Notes: generated by a model not told the origin, from the letters alone. A stretch of DNA of 64,000 bases from Georgenia wutianyii (GCF_006349365.1 NZ_CP040899.1:1116001-1180000); one strand, 5' to 3'; counted from the stretch's first letter, positions 18,792-29,214 are shown. Translations and numbers: made by a program.

Positions 18792-21161
18792 GTGGAGGGA
18801 CCCGAAATCACGTCCGCTGAAGCCGTCATCGACAACGGCAGCTTCGGCACCCGCACCATCCGCTTCGAGACCGGTCGCCTGGCCCGCCAGGCCGCCGGCT
18901 CCGCCGTCGCGTACCTCGACGAGGACACGATGATCCTCTCGGCGACGACGTACGGGAAGAACCCGAAGGACCACTTCGACTTCTTCCCGCTGACCGTCGA
19001 CGTCGAGGAGCGCCAGTACGCCGCCGGCAAGATCCCCGGCTCGTTCTTCCGCCGCGAGGGCCGTCCCTCGACCGAGGCGATCCTCGCCTGCCGGCTCATC
19101 GACCGCCCGCTGCGCCCCTCGTTCGTCAAGGGCCTGCGCAACGAGGTCCAGGTCGTCGAGACCGTCCTCGCGATCCACCCGGACGACAGCTACGACGTCC
19201 TGGCGATCAACGCCGCGTCGCTGTCCACCCAGATCTCCGGCCTGCCCTTCTCGGGGCCGATCGGCGGCACCCGGATCGCGCTCATCAACGACCAGTGGGT
19301 CGCCTTCCCGCGCTACTCCGAGCTCGAGCGGGCCGTCTTCTCGATGGTCGTCGCCGGACGCGTCGTCACCGACGCCGAGGGCAACGAGGACGTCGCGGTG
19401 ATGATGGTCGAGGCCGAGGCCACCGACAACGCCTGGACGCTCATCCAGGACGGCGCCACCGCGCCGACCGAGGAGATCGTGGCCCAGGGCCTCGAGGCCT
19501 CCAAGCCGTTCATCCTCGCGCTGTGCAAGGCCCAGGCCGAGCTCGCCGAGAAGGCCGCCAAGCCGGTCACCGAGCTGCCCCGCTTCCTCGACTACACGAC
19601 CGAGGAGTACGAGGCCGTCGTCGGTCACGCCGCCGCCGACCTCGCCGAGGCGATCGCCATCGCCGGCAAGCAGGAGCGCGAGGAGCGCCTCGACGAGGTC
19701 AAGAAGGCCACCCTCGAGGCCCTCTCCGAGCAGTTCCCGGAGTCGGAGAAGAACCTCTCCGCCGCCTTCCGCGCCGCGACCAAGCACTTCGTGCGCCAGC
19801 GGGTGCTCAAGGACGGCGTGCGCATGGACGGTCGCGGGCTGCGCGACATCCGCACCCTGTCCGCGGAGGTCGACGTCCTCCCGCGCGTGCACGGCTCGGC
19901 ACTCTTCGAGCGCGGCGAGACCCAGATCATGGGTGTGACGACGCTCAACATGCTCCGCATGGAGCAGCAGCTCGACACGCTCTCCCCGCAGACGCGCAAG
20001 CGTTACATGCACAACTACAACTTCCCGCCGTACTCCACCGGTGAGACCGGCCGCGTGGGCTCGCCCAAGCGCCGCGAGATCGGCCACGGCGCCCTGGCGG
20101 AGCGGGCCCTCATGCCCGTCCTGCCGACCCGCGAGGAGTTCCCCTACGCGATCCGTCAGGTCTCCGAGGCCCTCGGGTCCAACGGCTCGACCTCGATGGG
20201 CTCGGTCTGCGCCTCGACCCTGTCGCTGCTCAACGCCGGTGTGCCGCTGCGCGCCCCGGTCGCCGGCATCGCCATGGGCCTCATGAGCGACGAGGTGGAG
20301 GGTGAGACCCGCTACGCGGCGCTCACCGACATCCTCGGCGCCGAGGACGCGTTCGGCGACATGGACTTCAAGGTCGCCGGCACCCGCGAGTTCGTCACGG
20401 CGATCCAGCTCGACACCAAGCTGCTGGGCATCCCGGCCTCGGTGCTCGCCGCCGCGCTGAACCAGGCGCGCGACGCCCGCCTGCACATCCTGGACGTCAT
20501 GACCGAGGTCATCGACGCACCCGACGAGATGGCCGCCACCGCCCCGCGCGTCATCACCGTCAAGGTCCCGGTCGACAAGATCGGTGAGGTCATCGGCCCG
20601 AAGGGCAAGATGATCAACCAGATCCAGGAGGACACCGGCGCGGACATCTCGATCGAGGACGACGGCACCGTCTACATCGGCGCGACCGACGGCCCCTCGG
20701 CCGAGGCGGCCCGCCAGGCCGTCAACGCGATCGCCAACCCGCAGATGCCCGAGGTGGGCGAGCGCTTCGTCGGGACCGTCGTCAAGACGACGTCCTTCGG
20801 CGCCTTCGTCTCCCTGTCCCCGGGCAAGGACGGTCTGCTCCACATCTCCCAGATCCGCCGCCTCGTCGGTGGCAAGCGCGTGGAGAACGTCGAGGACGTC
20901 CTGTCCGTGGGCCAGCAGGTCCAGGTCGAGCTCGCCGAGGTCGACCCGCGCGGCAAGCTCTCCCTCCACGCCGTCGTCGACGACGAGGAGACCGGTGACG
21001 CCGAGGCCGCCGAGGCCACCGACGCCGGGACCGAGGACGCCGCCGAGGAGCAGCGTGACGAGCGTCCCCGCCGCGAGGGTGGCAGCAGCCGCCGCGAGGG
21101 CGGTCAGCGTCGCGAGCGTCGCAACCGCATCCGGGAGGACGGCGACACCGCCGGTGCCTGA
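18792..21161 (+). CDS. pnp: Polyribonucleotide nucleotidyltransferase (PNPase)
   Basis: 789 aa. It degrades RNA 3' to 5' by phosphorolysis and can add tails. There are two RNase PH domains; the second, catalytic one contains [16 protein letters not shown] sequence and [13 protein letters not shown] domain ([19 protein letters not shown]) and an S1 domain ([28 protein letters not shown]) follow. The C-terminal 60 residues are acidic and then Arg-rich and look disordered. GTG 18792 follows GAAGGAGGG and yields the normal N-terminus. The stop lies inside the start of the M16 gene (8-bp overlap). Confidence 0.96.
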   Translation: MEGPEITSAEAVIDNGSFGTRTIRFETGRLARQAAGSAVAYLDEDTMILSATTYGKNPKDHFDFFPLTVDVEERQYAAGKIPGSFFRREGRPSTEAILACRLIDRPLRPSFVKGLRNEVQVVETVLAIHPDDSYDVLAINAASLSTQISGLPFSGPIGGTRIALINDQWVAFPRYSELERAVFSMVVAGRVVTDAEGNEDVAVMMVEAEATDNAWTLIQDGATAPTEEIVAQGLEASKPFILALCKAQAELAEKAAKPVTELPRFLDYTTEEYEAVVGHAAADLAEAIAIAGKQEREERLDEVKKATLEALSEQFPESEKNLSAAFRAATKHFVRQRVLKDGVRMDGRGLRDIRTLSAEVDVLPRVHGSALFERGETQIMGVTTLNMLRMEQQLDTLSPQTRKRYMHNYNFPPYSTGETGRVGSPKRREIGHGALAERALMPVLPTREEFPYAIRQVSEALGSNGSTSMGSVCASTLSLLNAGVPLRAPVAGIAMGLMSDEVEGETRYAALTDILGAEDAFGDMDFKVAGTREFVTAIQLDTKLLGIPASVLAAALNQARDARLHILDVMTEVIDAPDEMAATAPRVITVKVPVDKIGEVIGPKGKMINQIQEDTGADISIEDDGTVYIGATDGPSAEAARQAVNAIANPQMPEVGERFVGTVVKTTSFGAFVSLSPGKDGLLHISQIRRLVGGKRVENVEDVLSVGQQVQVELAEVDPRGKLSLHAVVDDEETGDAEAAEATDAGTEDAAEEQRDERPRREGGSSRREGGQRRERRNRIREDGDTAGA

Positions 21162-22524
21162 AGCACTTCCGCTCGGCCCGGCCGGTGAGCCGGGCACCGA
21201 GCTCCACGTCGAGCAGGACGGCAGCGTCATCCGACGCTCCGTCCTGCCCGGCGGGATCCGGGTGCTCAGCGAGGCCATCCCCGCGCAGCGCTCGGCTGCC
21301 GTGGGCGCGTGGGTGGCCGTCGGTTCTCGTGACGAGACCGACGGCCACCACGGCTCGACCCACTTCCTCGAGCACCTGCTCTTCAAGGGCACCGCGCGAC
21401 GCGACGCGATGGACATCGCGGTCGCGTTCGACGCCGTCGGTGGCGAGGCGAACGCCGCCACCGGCAAGGAGCACACCTGCTACTACGCACGGGTGCTCGA
21501 CGCCGACCTGCCCATGGCGGTCGACGTCATCACCGACATGGTGACCTCCGCCCTGCTCGACGCGGAGGACTTCGAGACCGAGCGGGGCGTCATCCTCGAG
21601 GAGCTGGCGATGGCGGGGGACGACCCCGTCGACGTCGTCCACGAGCAGTTCGCCACCGCGGTCCTGGGCCCGCACCCGCTCGGCCGTCCGATCGGCGGGA
21701 CCCCGGCGACGATCCGCGAGGTTCCGCGCGAGGCCGTCCTCGAGCACTACCGGCGCACCTACGTGCCGCGCGAGCTGGTCGTCACCGCCGCCGGCGCCGT
21801 GGACCACGAGACGCTGTGCCGCCAGGTGCTGCAGGCGGTCGAGGCCGGCGGCTGGCGGCTCGACCCCGCCGAGGCGCCCGTCGCCCGGCGCACGGCCGGC
21901 AGCGACGCGCTGCCCACCGAGGGCAGCGCCCTCACCGTGCGGCGCACGACCGAGCAGGCCAACGTCATCCTCGGCTGCCAGGGGCTGCCCGCCCGCGACG
22001 AGCGGCGGTGGGCGCTGTCGGTGCTCATGACCGCGCTCGGCGGTGGCATGAGCTCGCGCCTGTTCCAGGAGGTCCGCGAGCGTCGCGGCCTCGCCTACTC
22101 CACCTACGCCTTCGCCTCCTCCTACGCGGAGGCCGGGCTCGTCGGCCTCTACGCGGGCTGCGCGCCGGAGAACACGACCGAGGTCGTCACCCTCCTCGGC
22201 GCCGAGCTCGACAAGATCGCGCGTGAGCCGCTCGGTGCGGAGGAGCTCGAGCGCGCTGTCGGCCAGCTGTGCGGCAACCTCGTCCTCGGCCTGGAGGACA
22301 CCGGCTCGCGCATGTCGCGCCTGGGCCGCGCGGAGATCGTCCACGGCGAGCTCACGACGATCGCGGAGAGCCTCGAGCTCATCCGCGCGGTCACCGCCGA
22401 GCAGGTCCAGGAGCTCGCGGCCGAGCTCGCCGCCCGGCCGCGCTCGCTCGTCGTCGTCGGGCCCTTCGAGGACGACGTCGCGGGCCCGCTGCTCGCCTCC
22501 CTCGCGCCGGTCCCGGCCCCCTGA
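21154..22524 (+). CDS. M16-family zinc peptidase (processing-peptidase-like)
   Basis: 456 aa. The inverted zinc motif HFLEH (HxxEH) is followed about 75 residues later by the downstream glutamate in ERGVILEE, as in active M16B peptidases. The C-terminal M16 half has the Arg/Tyr motif [24 protein letters not shown] 21154 overlaps the pnp C-terminus by 8 bp. This pnp-M16 pairing is widely conserved in Gram-positive bacteria. The enzyme is cytoplasmic, with no signal peptide, and its substrates are not established here. Confidence 0.92.
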   Translation: MPEALPLGPAGEPGTELHVEQDGSVIRRSVLPGGIRVLSEAIPAQRSAAVGAWVAVGSRDETDGHHGSTHFLEHLLFKGTARRDAMDIAVAFDAVGGEANAATGKEHTCYYARVLDADLPMAVDVITDMVTSALLDAEDFETERGVILEELAMAGDDPVDVVHEQFATAVLGPHPLGRPIGGTPATIREVPREAVLEHYRRTYVPRELVVTAAGAVDHETLCRQVLQAVEAGGWRLDPAEAPVARRTAGSDALPTEGSALTVRRTTEQANVILGCQGLPARDERRWALSVLMTALGGGMSSRLFQEVRERRGLAYSTYAFASSYAEAGLVGLYAGCAPENTTEVVTLLGAELDKIAREPLGAEELERAVGQLCGNLVLGLEDTGSRMSRLGRAEIVHGELTTIAESLELIRAVTAEQVQELAAELAARPRSLVVVGPFEDDVAGPLLASLAPVPAP

Positions 22525-22545
22525 CCCGGGGGCCGGCCGGCCGGC

Positions 22546-23481
22546 TCAGCCGCCGAGGCGCTCGATGGCGGCCACCGTCATGTCCCACAGCCGGTCGCGG
22601 TCGAGGGACACGGCCACGCGCGTGTTCACCGGGCGGCCGAGGAGCCCCTCGAAGTCGGTGACGGTCATGCCGGTGGTCCACGTGCCGGTGAGCTCGACGG
22701 TGACGAAGGCGTCGCGGTAGGTCATGACGTCCGGGTCGAGCACGGCGGCGACGGCGCACAGGTCGTGGACGGCGGGCGCGGGGAACCCGCGGCGCGCGTA
22801 CGACTGCGTGAAGAACTCCATGAGCTCCTCGACGAACCCTGCCAGCGGCGTCCCGAGGGCACGGACCCGGCTGCGGAAGGCGTCGTCGGCCAGCGCCTGG
22901 TGGGTGAGGTCCAGGCCGACCATCGTCACCGGCCACGGCGCGGCGAAGACGGCCGCCGCGGCCTCCGGGTCGGCGATGATGTTGAACTCCGCGGCGGGCG
23001 TGCGGTTGCCGCGGGTGTAGGCCCCGCCCATGAGGGTGACGCCGCGGACGCGCTCGGCCAGCCGCGGCTCGAGCGCGAGGGCCAGGGCGATGTTCGTCAG
23101 CGGCCCGGTGGGGACGAGGTCCACGGTCCCGGGCTCGCGGTCCATGACCGTGCGGACGATGAGCTCAGCCGCGCCGCGCGGGTCCAGGGGCACGGTGGGC
23201 TCGGGCAGGTCGGGCCCGTCCAGGCCGCTGTCGCCGTGGTACTCCGGGGCGATGATCGCCTCACGGACGAGCGGGCGGGACGCGCCCTGGGCGACGGTGA
23301 CGCCCTCGACCCCTGCGACCGTGCACACGGCGCGCGCGTTGCGGGTGACCTTCTCGACCGTCTGGTTGCCCGCCACCGTCGTGATCGCGAGGAGCTCGGC
23401 GCGGGGGTCGCCCGCGGCGAGCAGGATGGCGAGGGCATCGTCGTGGCCGGGGTCGCAGTCGAGGATGATGCTGCGGGTCAT
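22546..23481 (-). CDS. Inosine/uridine-preferring nucleoside hydrolase
   Basis: 311 aa. It hydrolyses the N-glycosidic bond of ribonucleosides. The Ca2+-binding signature DCDPGHDDALAI is at residues 7-18. TGPLTNIALAL, GGAYTRGN with EFNIIADPEAA, and HDLCAVAA complete the active site. AGGAGA ends 4 nt before the ATG. It is convergent with the M16 gene and divergent from dapB. Together with the CNT nucleoside transporter elsewhere in the window it suggests nucleoside salvage, though they are not in one operon. Confidence 0.94.
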   Translation of the reverse strand: MTRSIILDCDPGHDDALAILLAAGDPRAELLAITTVAGNQTVEKVTRNARAVCTVAGVEGVTVAQGASRPLVREAIIAPEYHGDSGLDGPDLPEPTVPLDPRGAAELIVRTVMDREPGTVDLVPTGPLTNIALALALEPRLAERVRGVTLMGGAYTRGNRTPAAEFNIIADPEAAAAVFAAPWPVTMVGLDLTHQALADDAFRSRVRALGTPLAGFVEELMEFFTQSYARRGFPAPAVHDLCAVAAVLDPDVMTYRDAFVTVELTGTWTTGMTVTDFEGLLGRPVNTRVAVSLDRDRLWDMTVAAIERLGG

Positions 23482-23532
23482 GGGTCTCCTCCCGAGGGTC
23501 GAGCGCGAGCATAGTGCGCGCTCCTGGAGCCG

Positions 23533-23538
23533 TATGCT
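23533..23538 (+). promoter_or_regulatory. -10 box for leaderless dapB
   Basis: TATGCT ends 7 nt before ATG 23546. An in-frame ATG at 23534 lies inside the hexamer itself and is therefore unlikely to be used. Confidence 0.55.
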
Positions 23539-23545
23539 CGCCGTC

Positions 23546-24298
23546 ATGACCGAACGCGTGAGGGTGGCGGTGCTCGGCGCCGGCGGACGCATGGGAGCCA
23601 CGGTGTGCCGGGCCGTCGAGGAGGCGCCCGACCTCGAGCTGGTCGCGCGTCTCGGGCAGGACGACGACGTCGCCGCGCTCGCCGGCCGGGCGGACGTCGC
23701 CGTCGACTTCACCGTCCCGTCCGTCACCGAGGCCAACGTCCACGCCCTCCTCGACGCCGGCGTGCACGCCGTCGTCGGCACGACCGGCTGGGACGCCGAC
23801 GCGCTGGAGCGGGTGGCCGACCACGCCGCCCGGGTCGAGGGCCTCGGTGTCCTCGTCGCCCCGAACTTCGCGCTCTCCGCCGTCCTCGCGATGGAGCTCG
23901 CCGCCCGCGCCGCCCGCTGGTTCGAGTCCGTCGAGGTCGTCGAGCTGCACCACCCGGACAAGGTCGACGCGCCGTCGGGGACTGCCGTCGCCACCGCCCG
24001 GCACATCGCCGCGGCACGCCGTGAGGCGGGGCTCGGTCCGGCCCCCGACGCGACGCAGACCCAGCTCGACGGCGCCCGCGGGGCCGTCGTCGACGGCGTG
24101 CACGTCCATGCCGTGCGGCTGCGCGGGCTGGTCGCCCACGAGGAGATCCTCCTCGGCAACCCGGGGGAGCAGCTGACCATCCGCACCGACTCCTTCGACC
24201 GGGTGAGCTTCATGCCCGGGGTGCTCCTCGCGGTGCGCAACGTCGCCCGGCGGCCGGGCCTGACGGTCGGCCTCGAGCACCTCCTCGACCTCGCCTGA
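23546..24298 (+). CDS. dapB: 4-hydroxy-tetrahydrodipicolinate reductase
   Basis: 250 aa. It reduces HTPA with NAD(P)H in the lysine/meso-diaminopimelate pathway. The Rossmann loop VLGAGGRMG starts at residue 8. DFTVPSVTEANVHALLDAGVHAVVGTTG and ELHHPDKVDAPSGTA, with the catalytic His-His and Lys, are intact. It is monocistronic, ending in a hairpin. dapA lies 1.7 kb downstream and dapF at 49 kb, so the pathway is dispersed over the window. Confidence 0.97.
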   Translation: MTERVRVAVLGAGGRMGATVCRAVEEAPDLELVARLGQDDDVAALAGRADVAVDFTVPSVTEANVHALLDAGVHAVVGTTGWDADALERVADHAARVEGLGVLVAPNFALSAVLAMELAARAARWFESVEVVELHHPDKVDAPSGTAVATARHIAAARREAGLGPAPDATQTQLDGARGAVVDGVHVHAVRLRGLVAHEEILLGNPGEQLTIRTDSFDRVSFMPGVLLAVRNVARRPGLTVGLEHLLDLA

Positions 24299-24302
24299 GG
24301 AA

Positions 24303-24320
24303 CGCCTCCCACGGGAGGCG
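24303..24320 (+). terminator. dapB terminator hairpin
   Basis: CGCCTCCC (24303-24310) pairs with GGGAGGCG (24313-24320) 4 nt after the dapB stop. The 2-nt loop implies the closing pair opens. Confidence 0.6.
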
Positions 24321-24338
24321 CCCGGGCGGGGCGCGGAC

Positions 24339-24344
24339 GAGAAT
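24339..24344 (+). promoter_or_regulatory. -10 box for the leaderless kinase gene
   Basis: GAGAAT ends 7 nt before GTG 24352. The alternative ATG at 24343 overlaps the hexamer. Confidence 0.45.
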
Positions 24345-24351
24345 GGTCGGT

Positions 24352-25245
24352 GTGAGTCGTCTCGCGGACAGGTACCAGCTGCACCGCGTCGTCGGACGCG
24401 GCGGGATGGGGACCGTCTGGGCCGCCCGTGACGTGAGGTCCGGGCGCGAGGTCGCCGTCAAGACGGTCACCGACCGGGGCGGGGAGGCGGGGCGGCTGCG
24501 CCGCGAGGCACGGCTCGCCGCGTCGGTCACCCACCCGGGTGTCGTCGCCGTCCACGACGCCGGGCACGACGGGGCCACCGGCTACCTCGTCATGGACCTC
24601 CTCACCGGGCCGGACCTCGGCGCCGTGCTCGACCAGGGGCCGATGGCGCCCGTCGAGGCCGTGCGCGTGACCGCGCGGCTGGCCGACGCCCTCGCCGCCG
24701 TCCACGGTGCCGGCGTCGTCCACGGCGACGTCAAGCCCGCGAACGTCGTCCTCGACGCCGGGGACGGCGTCGTCCTCATCGACTTCGGTGCCGCGCTGTC
24801 GACCGACGACGACGCCGGGCCGGTGACCTTCGGGACCGCGACCTACATGGCCCCCGAGCAGGTGACCTCGGCGCCGGCGACCGCCGCGAGCGACGTCTAC
24901 GCCCTCGGCTGCCTGCTGACGACGGCCCTCGCGGGGCGCCCGCCGTTCGTCGCGGGCTCGCCGACCGACGTGCTCCACCGGCAGGTGAGGGCCGCGGCGC
25001 CGCGGCTGCGTGAGCTCGTGCCCGGCGTCCCGGCCGCGCTGGACGACCTCGTCGCGTCGATGCTCGAGAAGGACCCGGCGGCGCGCTGCACGTCGGCGCA
25101 GGCCCACGCGGCCCTCTCCGCCCTGCGGGAGGACGACCCGCTGCCGGCGAGTCTCGGGCGCCGCGAGGAGGCCCCGGTCACCCGGCTGGACGCGGAGGCC
25201 ACCCGCCCGATCCTCGAGGTGCTCGACCTGCCTGCCGCGGCCTAG
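24352..25245 (+). CDS. Minimal soluble Ser/Thr protein kinase (PknB-like catalytic domain)
   Basis: 297 aa, almost only a kinase domain. The Gly-rich loop GRGGMG is at residues 15-20, the ATP lysine K37 is in VAVK, and the catalytic loop HGDVKPAN is at 124-131. DFG is at 144-146 and the P+1 region is TFGTATYMAPEQ. The HRD arginine is replaced by Gly, so it is a non-RD kinase and may need no activation-loop phosphorylation. No transmembrane helix, PASTA domain or sensor follows; the last 45 residues are a Glu/Arg-rich tail. It has its own promoter between dapB and a convergent acetyltransferase. The substrate is unknown. Confidence 0.9.
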   Translation: MSRLADRYQLHRVVGRGGMGTVWAARDVRSGREVAVKTVTDRGGEAGRLRREARLAASVTHPGVVAVHDAGHDGATGYLVMDLLTGPDLGAVLDQGPMAPVEAVRVTARLADALAAVHGAGVVHGDVKPANVVLDAGDGVVLIDFGAALSTDDDAGPVTFGTATYMAPEQVTSAPATAASDVYALGCLLTTALAGRPPFVAGSPTDVLHRQVRAAAPRLRELVPGVPAALDDLVASMLEKDPAARCTSAQAHAALSALREDDPLPASLGRREEAPVTRLDAEATRPILEVLDLPAAA

Positions 25246-25249
25246 GCCT

Positions 25250-25267
25250 CCGGCCGGGTCGGGCCGG
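25250..25267. terminator. Convergent hairpin between the kinase and GNAT genes
   Basis: CCGGCC (25250-25255) and GGCCGG (25262-25267) flank a 6-nt loop in the 27-nt gap between the two convergent genes. It is short but could end both transcripts. Confidence 0.4.
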
Positions 25268-25272
25268 CGGGG

Positions 25273-25908
25273 TCAGACCTGGGCGAACCAGCAGCTCTCG
25301 ACGACGTCGACGGCGCCCGTGCCCAGCGCCCGGCGCGGCCCGGCCGGGGCGAACCCGGCGGAGCCGAGGAAGCGGGTGCGCGCCTCGTCCTCCTGACCGG
25401 ACCACGTGACGAGGCAGGTGCCGCCGGAGTCGCGCACGAGGTCCGCGCACGCGGCGAGCAGTCGCGAGCCGTGGCCCTCGCGGGTGTGGCCGGCCCGGAC
25501 CTCGAGGGCGATCACCTCGACCGGGTCGGTGCCGGCGGACTCGGGCAGGGAGACGTCCCCGGCGGGGGCGTAGGCGAGGAACCCGACGACCTCACCGCCC
25601 GCGAGCGCGGTGAGCACGCGGTGGCGCGGTGAGGGCGGGTCGGTGATCGCCGCGCCCCACTGGGCGGTGACGGCCGCGGTGTCGACCGTGGCGAGGAGGT
25701 CCTCGTCCACCAGGCCGCGCGCCCGCCACGCGGCGAGCTGCAGCGCGGTGATGAGCGGGGCGTCCTCCGGGACGGCCGGACGCACCGACAGGTCGGCGGT
25801 CGGCCCGTGGTCGTGCCCGGCGTGGGGGTCCTCCTCCTCGGGCAGGTTGCCCGCCGCCAGGGCTCCGAGCAGGTCGTCCTCGTCGTGCGGTCCGCTGTCC
25901 ATCCTCAC
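25273..25908 (-). CDS. GNAT-family acetyltransferase
   Basis: 211 aa. An acidic, His-containing N-terminal extension of about 40 residues precedes a single GNAT domain. That domain has VIALEVRAGHTREGHGSRLLAACADLV, whose HTREGHGS corresponds to the acetyl-CoA loop. TAAWRARG-type sequence in the first helices matches actinobacterial GNATs. The GTG at 25908 is 6 nt after TAACCT on the minus strand; an ATG two codons later (25902) is an alternative. Substrate unknown. Confidence 0.82.
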   Translation of the reverse strand: MRMDSGPHDEDDLLGALAAGNLPEEEDPHAGHDHGPTADLSVRPAVPEDAPLITALQLAAWRARGLVDEDLLATVDTAAVTAQWGAAITDPPSPRHRVLTALAGGEVVGFLAYAPAGDVSLPESAGTDPVEVIALEVRAGHTREGHGSRLLAACADLVRDSGGTCLVTWSGQEDEARTRFLGSAGFAPAGPRRALGTGAVDVVESCWFAQV

Positions 25909-25914
25909 CCGGGC

Positions 25915-25920
25915 AGGTTA
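25915..25920 (-). promoter_or_regulatory. -10 box for the leaderless GNAT gene
   Basis: TAACCT on the minus strand ends 6 nt before GTG 25908. Confidence 0.5.
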
Positions 25921-26015
25921 TCGCGGACACGGGACGCCCCCCCGCCGCCCGCCCCCACGGGCGCGCGGCCCGGGCCGCCGGGTGGACGAGCAGGAGCGTC
26001 GTGGCGCCGGAGCGG

Positions 26016-26021
26016 TACCGT
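26016..26021 (+). promoter_or_regulatory. -10 box for leaderless dapA
   Basis: TACCGT ends 7 nt before ATG 26029. The pyrimidine-rich CTTCCCC between them rules out a Shine-Dalgarno site. Confidence 0.55.
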
Positions 26022-26028
26022 CTTCCCC

Positions 26029-26928
26029 ATGAATGCTGCCGTGCCCACGCGCACCTTCGGCTCCGTGTCGGTGGCGATGATCACCCCGTTCCACGCCGAC
26101 GGCTCCGTCGACGTCGACACCGCCCAGCAGCTCGCCGTCGACCTCGTCGACGCGGGCTGCGACAGCCTCGTCGTCAACGGCACGACCGGTGAGTCCTCGA
26201 CCACCCACCAGCCCGAGAAGGACGCCGTCGTGCGCGGCGTCGTCGAGGCGGTGGGGGACCGCGCGATGGTCATCGCCGGCGCCGGGTCCAACGACACCGC
26301 GCACGCCGTCCGCATCGCCAGGAGCGCCGAGGCCACGGGGGCGCACGGGCTCCTCGTCGTCACGCCGTACTACAACCGGCCCTCGCAGGCCGGCGTCCTC
26401 ACCCACATCCGCACGATCGCCGACTCCACCGGCCTGCCGGTCATGCTCTACGACATCCCCGGTCGCACCGGCGTGGCGATCGGCGACGACGCACTCGACC
26501 GGCTCGCCGAGCACCCCCGGATCCTCGCCGTCAAGGACGCGACCGGGGACGTGCAGCACGGCTTCGAGCGCATGGCCCGCACCGGCCTGGAGTTCTACTC
26601 CGGCGACGACGGGCTCAACTTCGCCTGGCTCGCCCACGGCGCCTCCGGGGTCGTGTCCGTCGTCGGCCATCTCGCTGCCGGCGCCTACGCCGAGATGGTC
26701 GCCGAGGTCGACGACGGCGACCTCGTGGCCGCGCGTGCCGTGGCGAACCGCGCGCGCGGGCTCGTCAATGCCATCATGGGAGGCGGACAGGGCACCGTCA
26801 TGGTCAAGGAGGCGCTGCACCTGCAGGGCCGGCTGCCGAGCCCTGCCGTGCGGCTGCCCCTCGTGCGCGCCGCCGAGAACGAGATCACGGCACTGGAGAC
26901 AGTGCTGCGCCAGGAAGGACTTCTGTGA
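26029..26928 (+). CDS. dapA: 4-hydroxy-tetrahydrodipicolinate synthase
   Basis: 299 aa. It condenses pyruvate with aspartate semialdehyde, the first committed step to diaminopimelate and lysine. TIM-barrel motifs are GTTGESSTTH, the catalytic tyrosine in VTPYYNRPSQ, YDIPGRTG, and the Schiff-base lysine in ILAVKDATGD. The open frame reaches further upstream, but ATG 26029 fits the promoter spacing and the family length. It overlaps the RNase J start in a GTGA junction. The dapA-rnj pairing is conserved in actinobacteria. Confidence 0.97.
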   Translation: MNAAVPTRTFGSVSVAMITPFHADGSVDVDTAQQLAVDLVDAGCDSLVVNGTTGESSTTHQPEKDAVVRGVVEAVGDRAMVIAGAGSNDTAHAVRIARSAEATGAHGLLVVTPYYNRPSQAGVLTHIRTIADSTGLPVMLYDIPGRTGVAIGDDALDRLAEHPRILAVKDATGDVQHGFERMARTGLEFYSGDDGLNFAWLAHGASGVVSVVGHLAAGAYAEMVAEVDDGDLVAARAVANRARGLVNAIMGGGQGTVMVKEALHLQGRLPSPAVRLPLVRAAENEITALETVLRQEGLL

Positions 26929-28610
26929 GCCACCCCCACCCCGACCTCACACCGCCCGGACCGCTGCCCGCAGGAGCGCTGCGCATCGTCGCCCTCGGCG
27001 GGCTCGGAGAGGTCGGCCGGAACATGGCCGTGCTCGAGTACGAGGGCCGGCTGCTCGTCATCGACTGCGGCGTGCTCTTCCCCGAGGACGACCAGCCCGG
27101 CGTCGACCTCATCCTCCCGGACTTCGACTACATCGCCGACCGGATGGGCGACATCGAGGCGATCGTCCTCACCCACGGCCACGAGGACCACATCGGCGCC
27201 GTGCCCTACCTCCTGCGGCTGCGCCAGGACATCCCGCTCGTCGGCTCCCGGCTCACCCTCGCGTTCATCGAGGCCAAGCTCAAGGAGCACCGCATCACGC
27301 CCACCACCCTCGCGGTCAAGGAGGGGCAGGTCGAGCGCTTCGGCCCGTTCGAGACGGAGTTCGTCGCGGTCAACCACTCGATCCCCGACGCGCTCGCGGT
27401 CATGGTCCGCACCGGGGCCGGCAACGTGCTCCACACCGGCGACTTCAAGATGGACCAGCTCCCGCTCGACGGGCGCATCACCGACCTGCGCGCCTTCGCC
27501 CGGCTGGGGGAGGAGGGCGTCGACCTGTTCATGACGGACTCGACGAACGCCGAGGTCCCCGGCTTCACCACCGCCGAGGCCGAGATCGGCCCGGTGCTCG
27601 ACTCGGTCTTCGCCGCCGCCGAGCAGAAGATCGTCGTCGCCTCCTTCGCCTCCCACGTCCACCGGGTCCAGCAGGTGCTCGACGCCGCCTACACCCACCG
27701 GCGCAAGGTCGCCTTCGTCGGGCGCTCGATGGTCCGCAACATGCGCATCGCCGCGGACCTCGGCTACCTGCAGGTCCCCGAGGACACGATCGTGGACATC
27801 AAGCAGGTCGACGACCTGCGCGACGACGAGCTCGTCCTCATGGCGACCGGCTCCCAGGGCGAGCCGATGGCCGCGCTCAGCCGGATCGCCAACCGGGACC
27901 ACCGGGTCTCCGTCGGTCCGGGCGACACGGTGATCTTCGCCTCCTCGCTCATCCCCGGCAACGAGAACTCCGTCTACCGCGTGATCAACGGGCTGACCCG
28001 TCTCGGTGCGAAGGTCGTCCACCAGGCCAACGCCCGGGTCCACGTCTCGGGCCACGCGAGCGCTGGTGAGCTCCTCTACTGCTACAACATCGTCCGGCCG
28101 CGCAACGTCATGCCGGTCCACGGGGAGATCCGCCACCTCGTCGCCAACGGCGCGCTGGCCGTCAAGACCGGCGTGCCCGCCGAGCGGGTCGTGCTGGCCG
28201 AGGACGGCGTCGTCGTCGACCTCGTCGACGGCCGGGCGCGGATCGTCGGAGCCGTGCCGAGCCGCTACGTCTACGTCGACGGCTCGAGCGTCGGGGAGAT
28301 CACCGAGGCCGAGCTCAAGGACCGGCGGATCCTCAGCGAGGAGGGCTTCATCTCGATCTTCGCCGCCGTGGACTCCGCGACCGGCGCCGTCGTCGCGGGC
28401 CCGCACATCCAGGCCCGCGGGATGGCCGAGGACGAGTCGGTCTTCGACGCGATCCTCCCCAAGGTCGCCGAGGAGCTCACCAAGGCCGCGCGTGGCGGCA
28501 CGACCGACGTCCACCAGCTCCAGCAGGTCATGCGCCGCATCGTGGGCCGCTGGGCCTCCAGCCGGCTGCGCCGCCGCCCGATGATCATCCCGGTGGTCGT
28601 CGAGGCGTGA
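26925..28610 (+). CDS. rnj: Ribonuclease J
   Basis: 561 aa. It is a metallo-beta-lactamase/beta-CASP nuclease with endonuclease and 5'-3' exonuclease activity in mRNA decay and rRNA maturation. The zinc motif [10 protein letters not shown] starts at about residue 83. [10 protein letters not shown], the beta-CASP region [17 protein letters not shown] and PVHGEIRHL are present. GTG 26925 overlaps the dapA stop by 4 bp. The 3' end overlaps the convergent tetR gene by 26 bp, so no terminator fits between them. Confidence 0.96.
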   Translation: MSHPHPDLTPPGPLPAGALRIVALGGLGEVGRNMAVLEYEGRLLVIDCGVLFPEDDQPGVDLILPDFDYIADRMGDIEAIVLTHGHEDHIGAVPYLLRLRQDIPLVGSRLTLAFIEAKLKEHRITPTTLAVKEGQVERFGPFETEFVAVNHSIPDALAVMVRTGAGNVLHTGDFKMDQLPLDGRITDLRAFARLGEEGVDLFMTDSTNAEVPGFTTAEAEIGPVLDSVFAAAEQKIVVASFASHVHRVQQVLDAAYTHRRKVAFVGRSMVRNMRIAADLGYLQVPEDTIVDIKQVDDLRDDELVLMATGSQGEPMAALSRIANRDHRVSVGPGDTVIFASSLIPGNENSVYRVINGLTRLGAKVVHQANARVHVSGHASAGELLYCYNIVRPRNVMPVHGEIRHLVANGALAVKTGVPAERVVLAEDGVVVDLVDGRARIVGAVPSRYVYVDGSSVGEITEAELKDRRILSEEGFISIFAAVDSATGAVVAGPHIQARGMAEDESVFDAILPKVAEELTKAARGGTTDVHQLQQVMRRIVGRWASSRLRRRPMIIPVVVEA

Positions 28611-29196
28611 CCTCGGTGCCGGGCCCCGGGTCGGGGGCCCGGCGCGAGGCGAGGAGCGCCTCCCGGTAGCGGGCGTCGCGCTCCTCGCGGCCGCCCGGCA
28701 GCAGGCCGGCGAGCTCGAGACTCACCAGCCCGTGGGCCAGCGCCCACAGGCGCAGCGCGAGCTCGTCGGCGTCCGGGACGCCGGGGACACGCGCGACGGC
28801 CTCGCGCAGCACCCGGAAGGTCGGCTGAGCCGTCGTGGGGGCCGCGGCGCCTCCCTGCTCCGGGGCGGGCCCGAACATCACCCGGTAGAAGTGCGGGTTG
28901 GCCAGCGCGTTGTCGCGGTAGGCCAGGCCCAGCGCGAGGAGGTCGGCACCGGGGTCCGCGCTGCGGGGGACCGCCGCCAGGTGCTCGGCGAAGCGCCGGA
29001 AGCCCTCCTCGACGACGGCGGCGACCAGCCCGTCGCGGCCGCCGAAGAGGGTGTAGACGGCTGCCGTCGTCGTGCCTGCCTGCGCCGCCACCGTGCGCAG
29101 GGACAGTCCGGCGCTGCCCCGCTCGGCGACGGCCGCGGAGGCGAGCTCGACGAGGGTGGCGCGCAGGGCGGCGTCATGGGGGCGTGGTCGGGGCAC
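28585..29196 (-). CDS. TetR-family transcriptional regulator
   Basis: 203 aa. The N-terminal helix-turn-helix (residues 28-50, [26 protein letters not shown]) is typical. The C-terminal ligand domain contains [10 protein letters not shown] and [17 protein letters not shown], as in the WHG-type regulators. GTG 29196 is 7 nt after TAGACT, so the mRNA is leaderless. It is divergent from a membrane-protein gene. Several overlapping palindromes with TTAGA half-sites fill the space between them, suggesting autoregulation and control of the neighbour. The gene runs 26 bp into the end of rnj on the other strand. Confidence 0.9.
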   Translation of the reverse strand: MPRPRPHDAALRATLVELASAAVAERGSAGLSLRTVAAQAGTTTAAVYTLFGGRDGLVAAVVEEGFRRFAEHLAAVPRSADPGADLLALGLAYRDNALANPHFYRVMFGPAPEQGGAAAPTTAQPTFRVLREAVARVPGVPDADELALRLWALAHGLVSLELAGLLPGGREERDARYREALLASRRAPDPGPGTEVTPRRPPG

Positions 29197-29203
29197 GAGC
29201 CGG

Positions 29204-29209
29204 AGTCTA
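29204..29209 (-). promoter_or_regulatory. -10 box of tetR (leaderless)
   Basis: On the minus strand TAGACT has TTAGAC 18 nt upstream as its -35. The -35 lies inside the operator palindrome, consistent with autorepression. Confidence 0.55.
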
Positions 29210-29214
29210 GGGCG

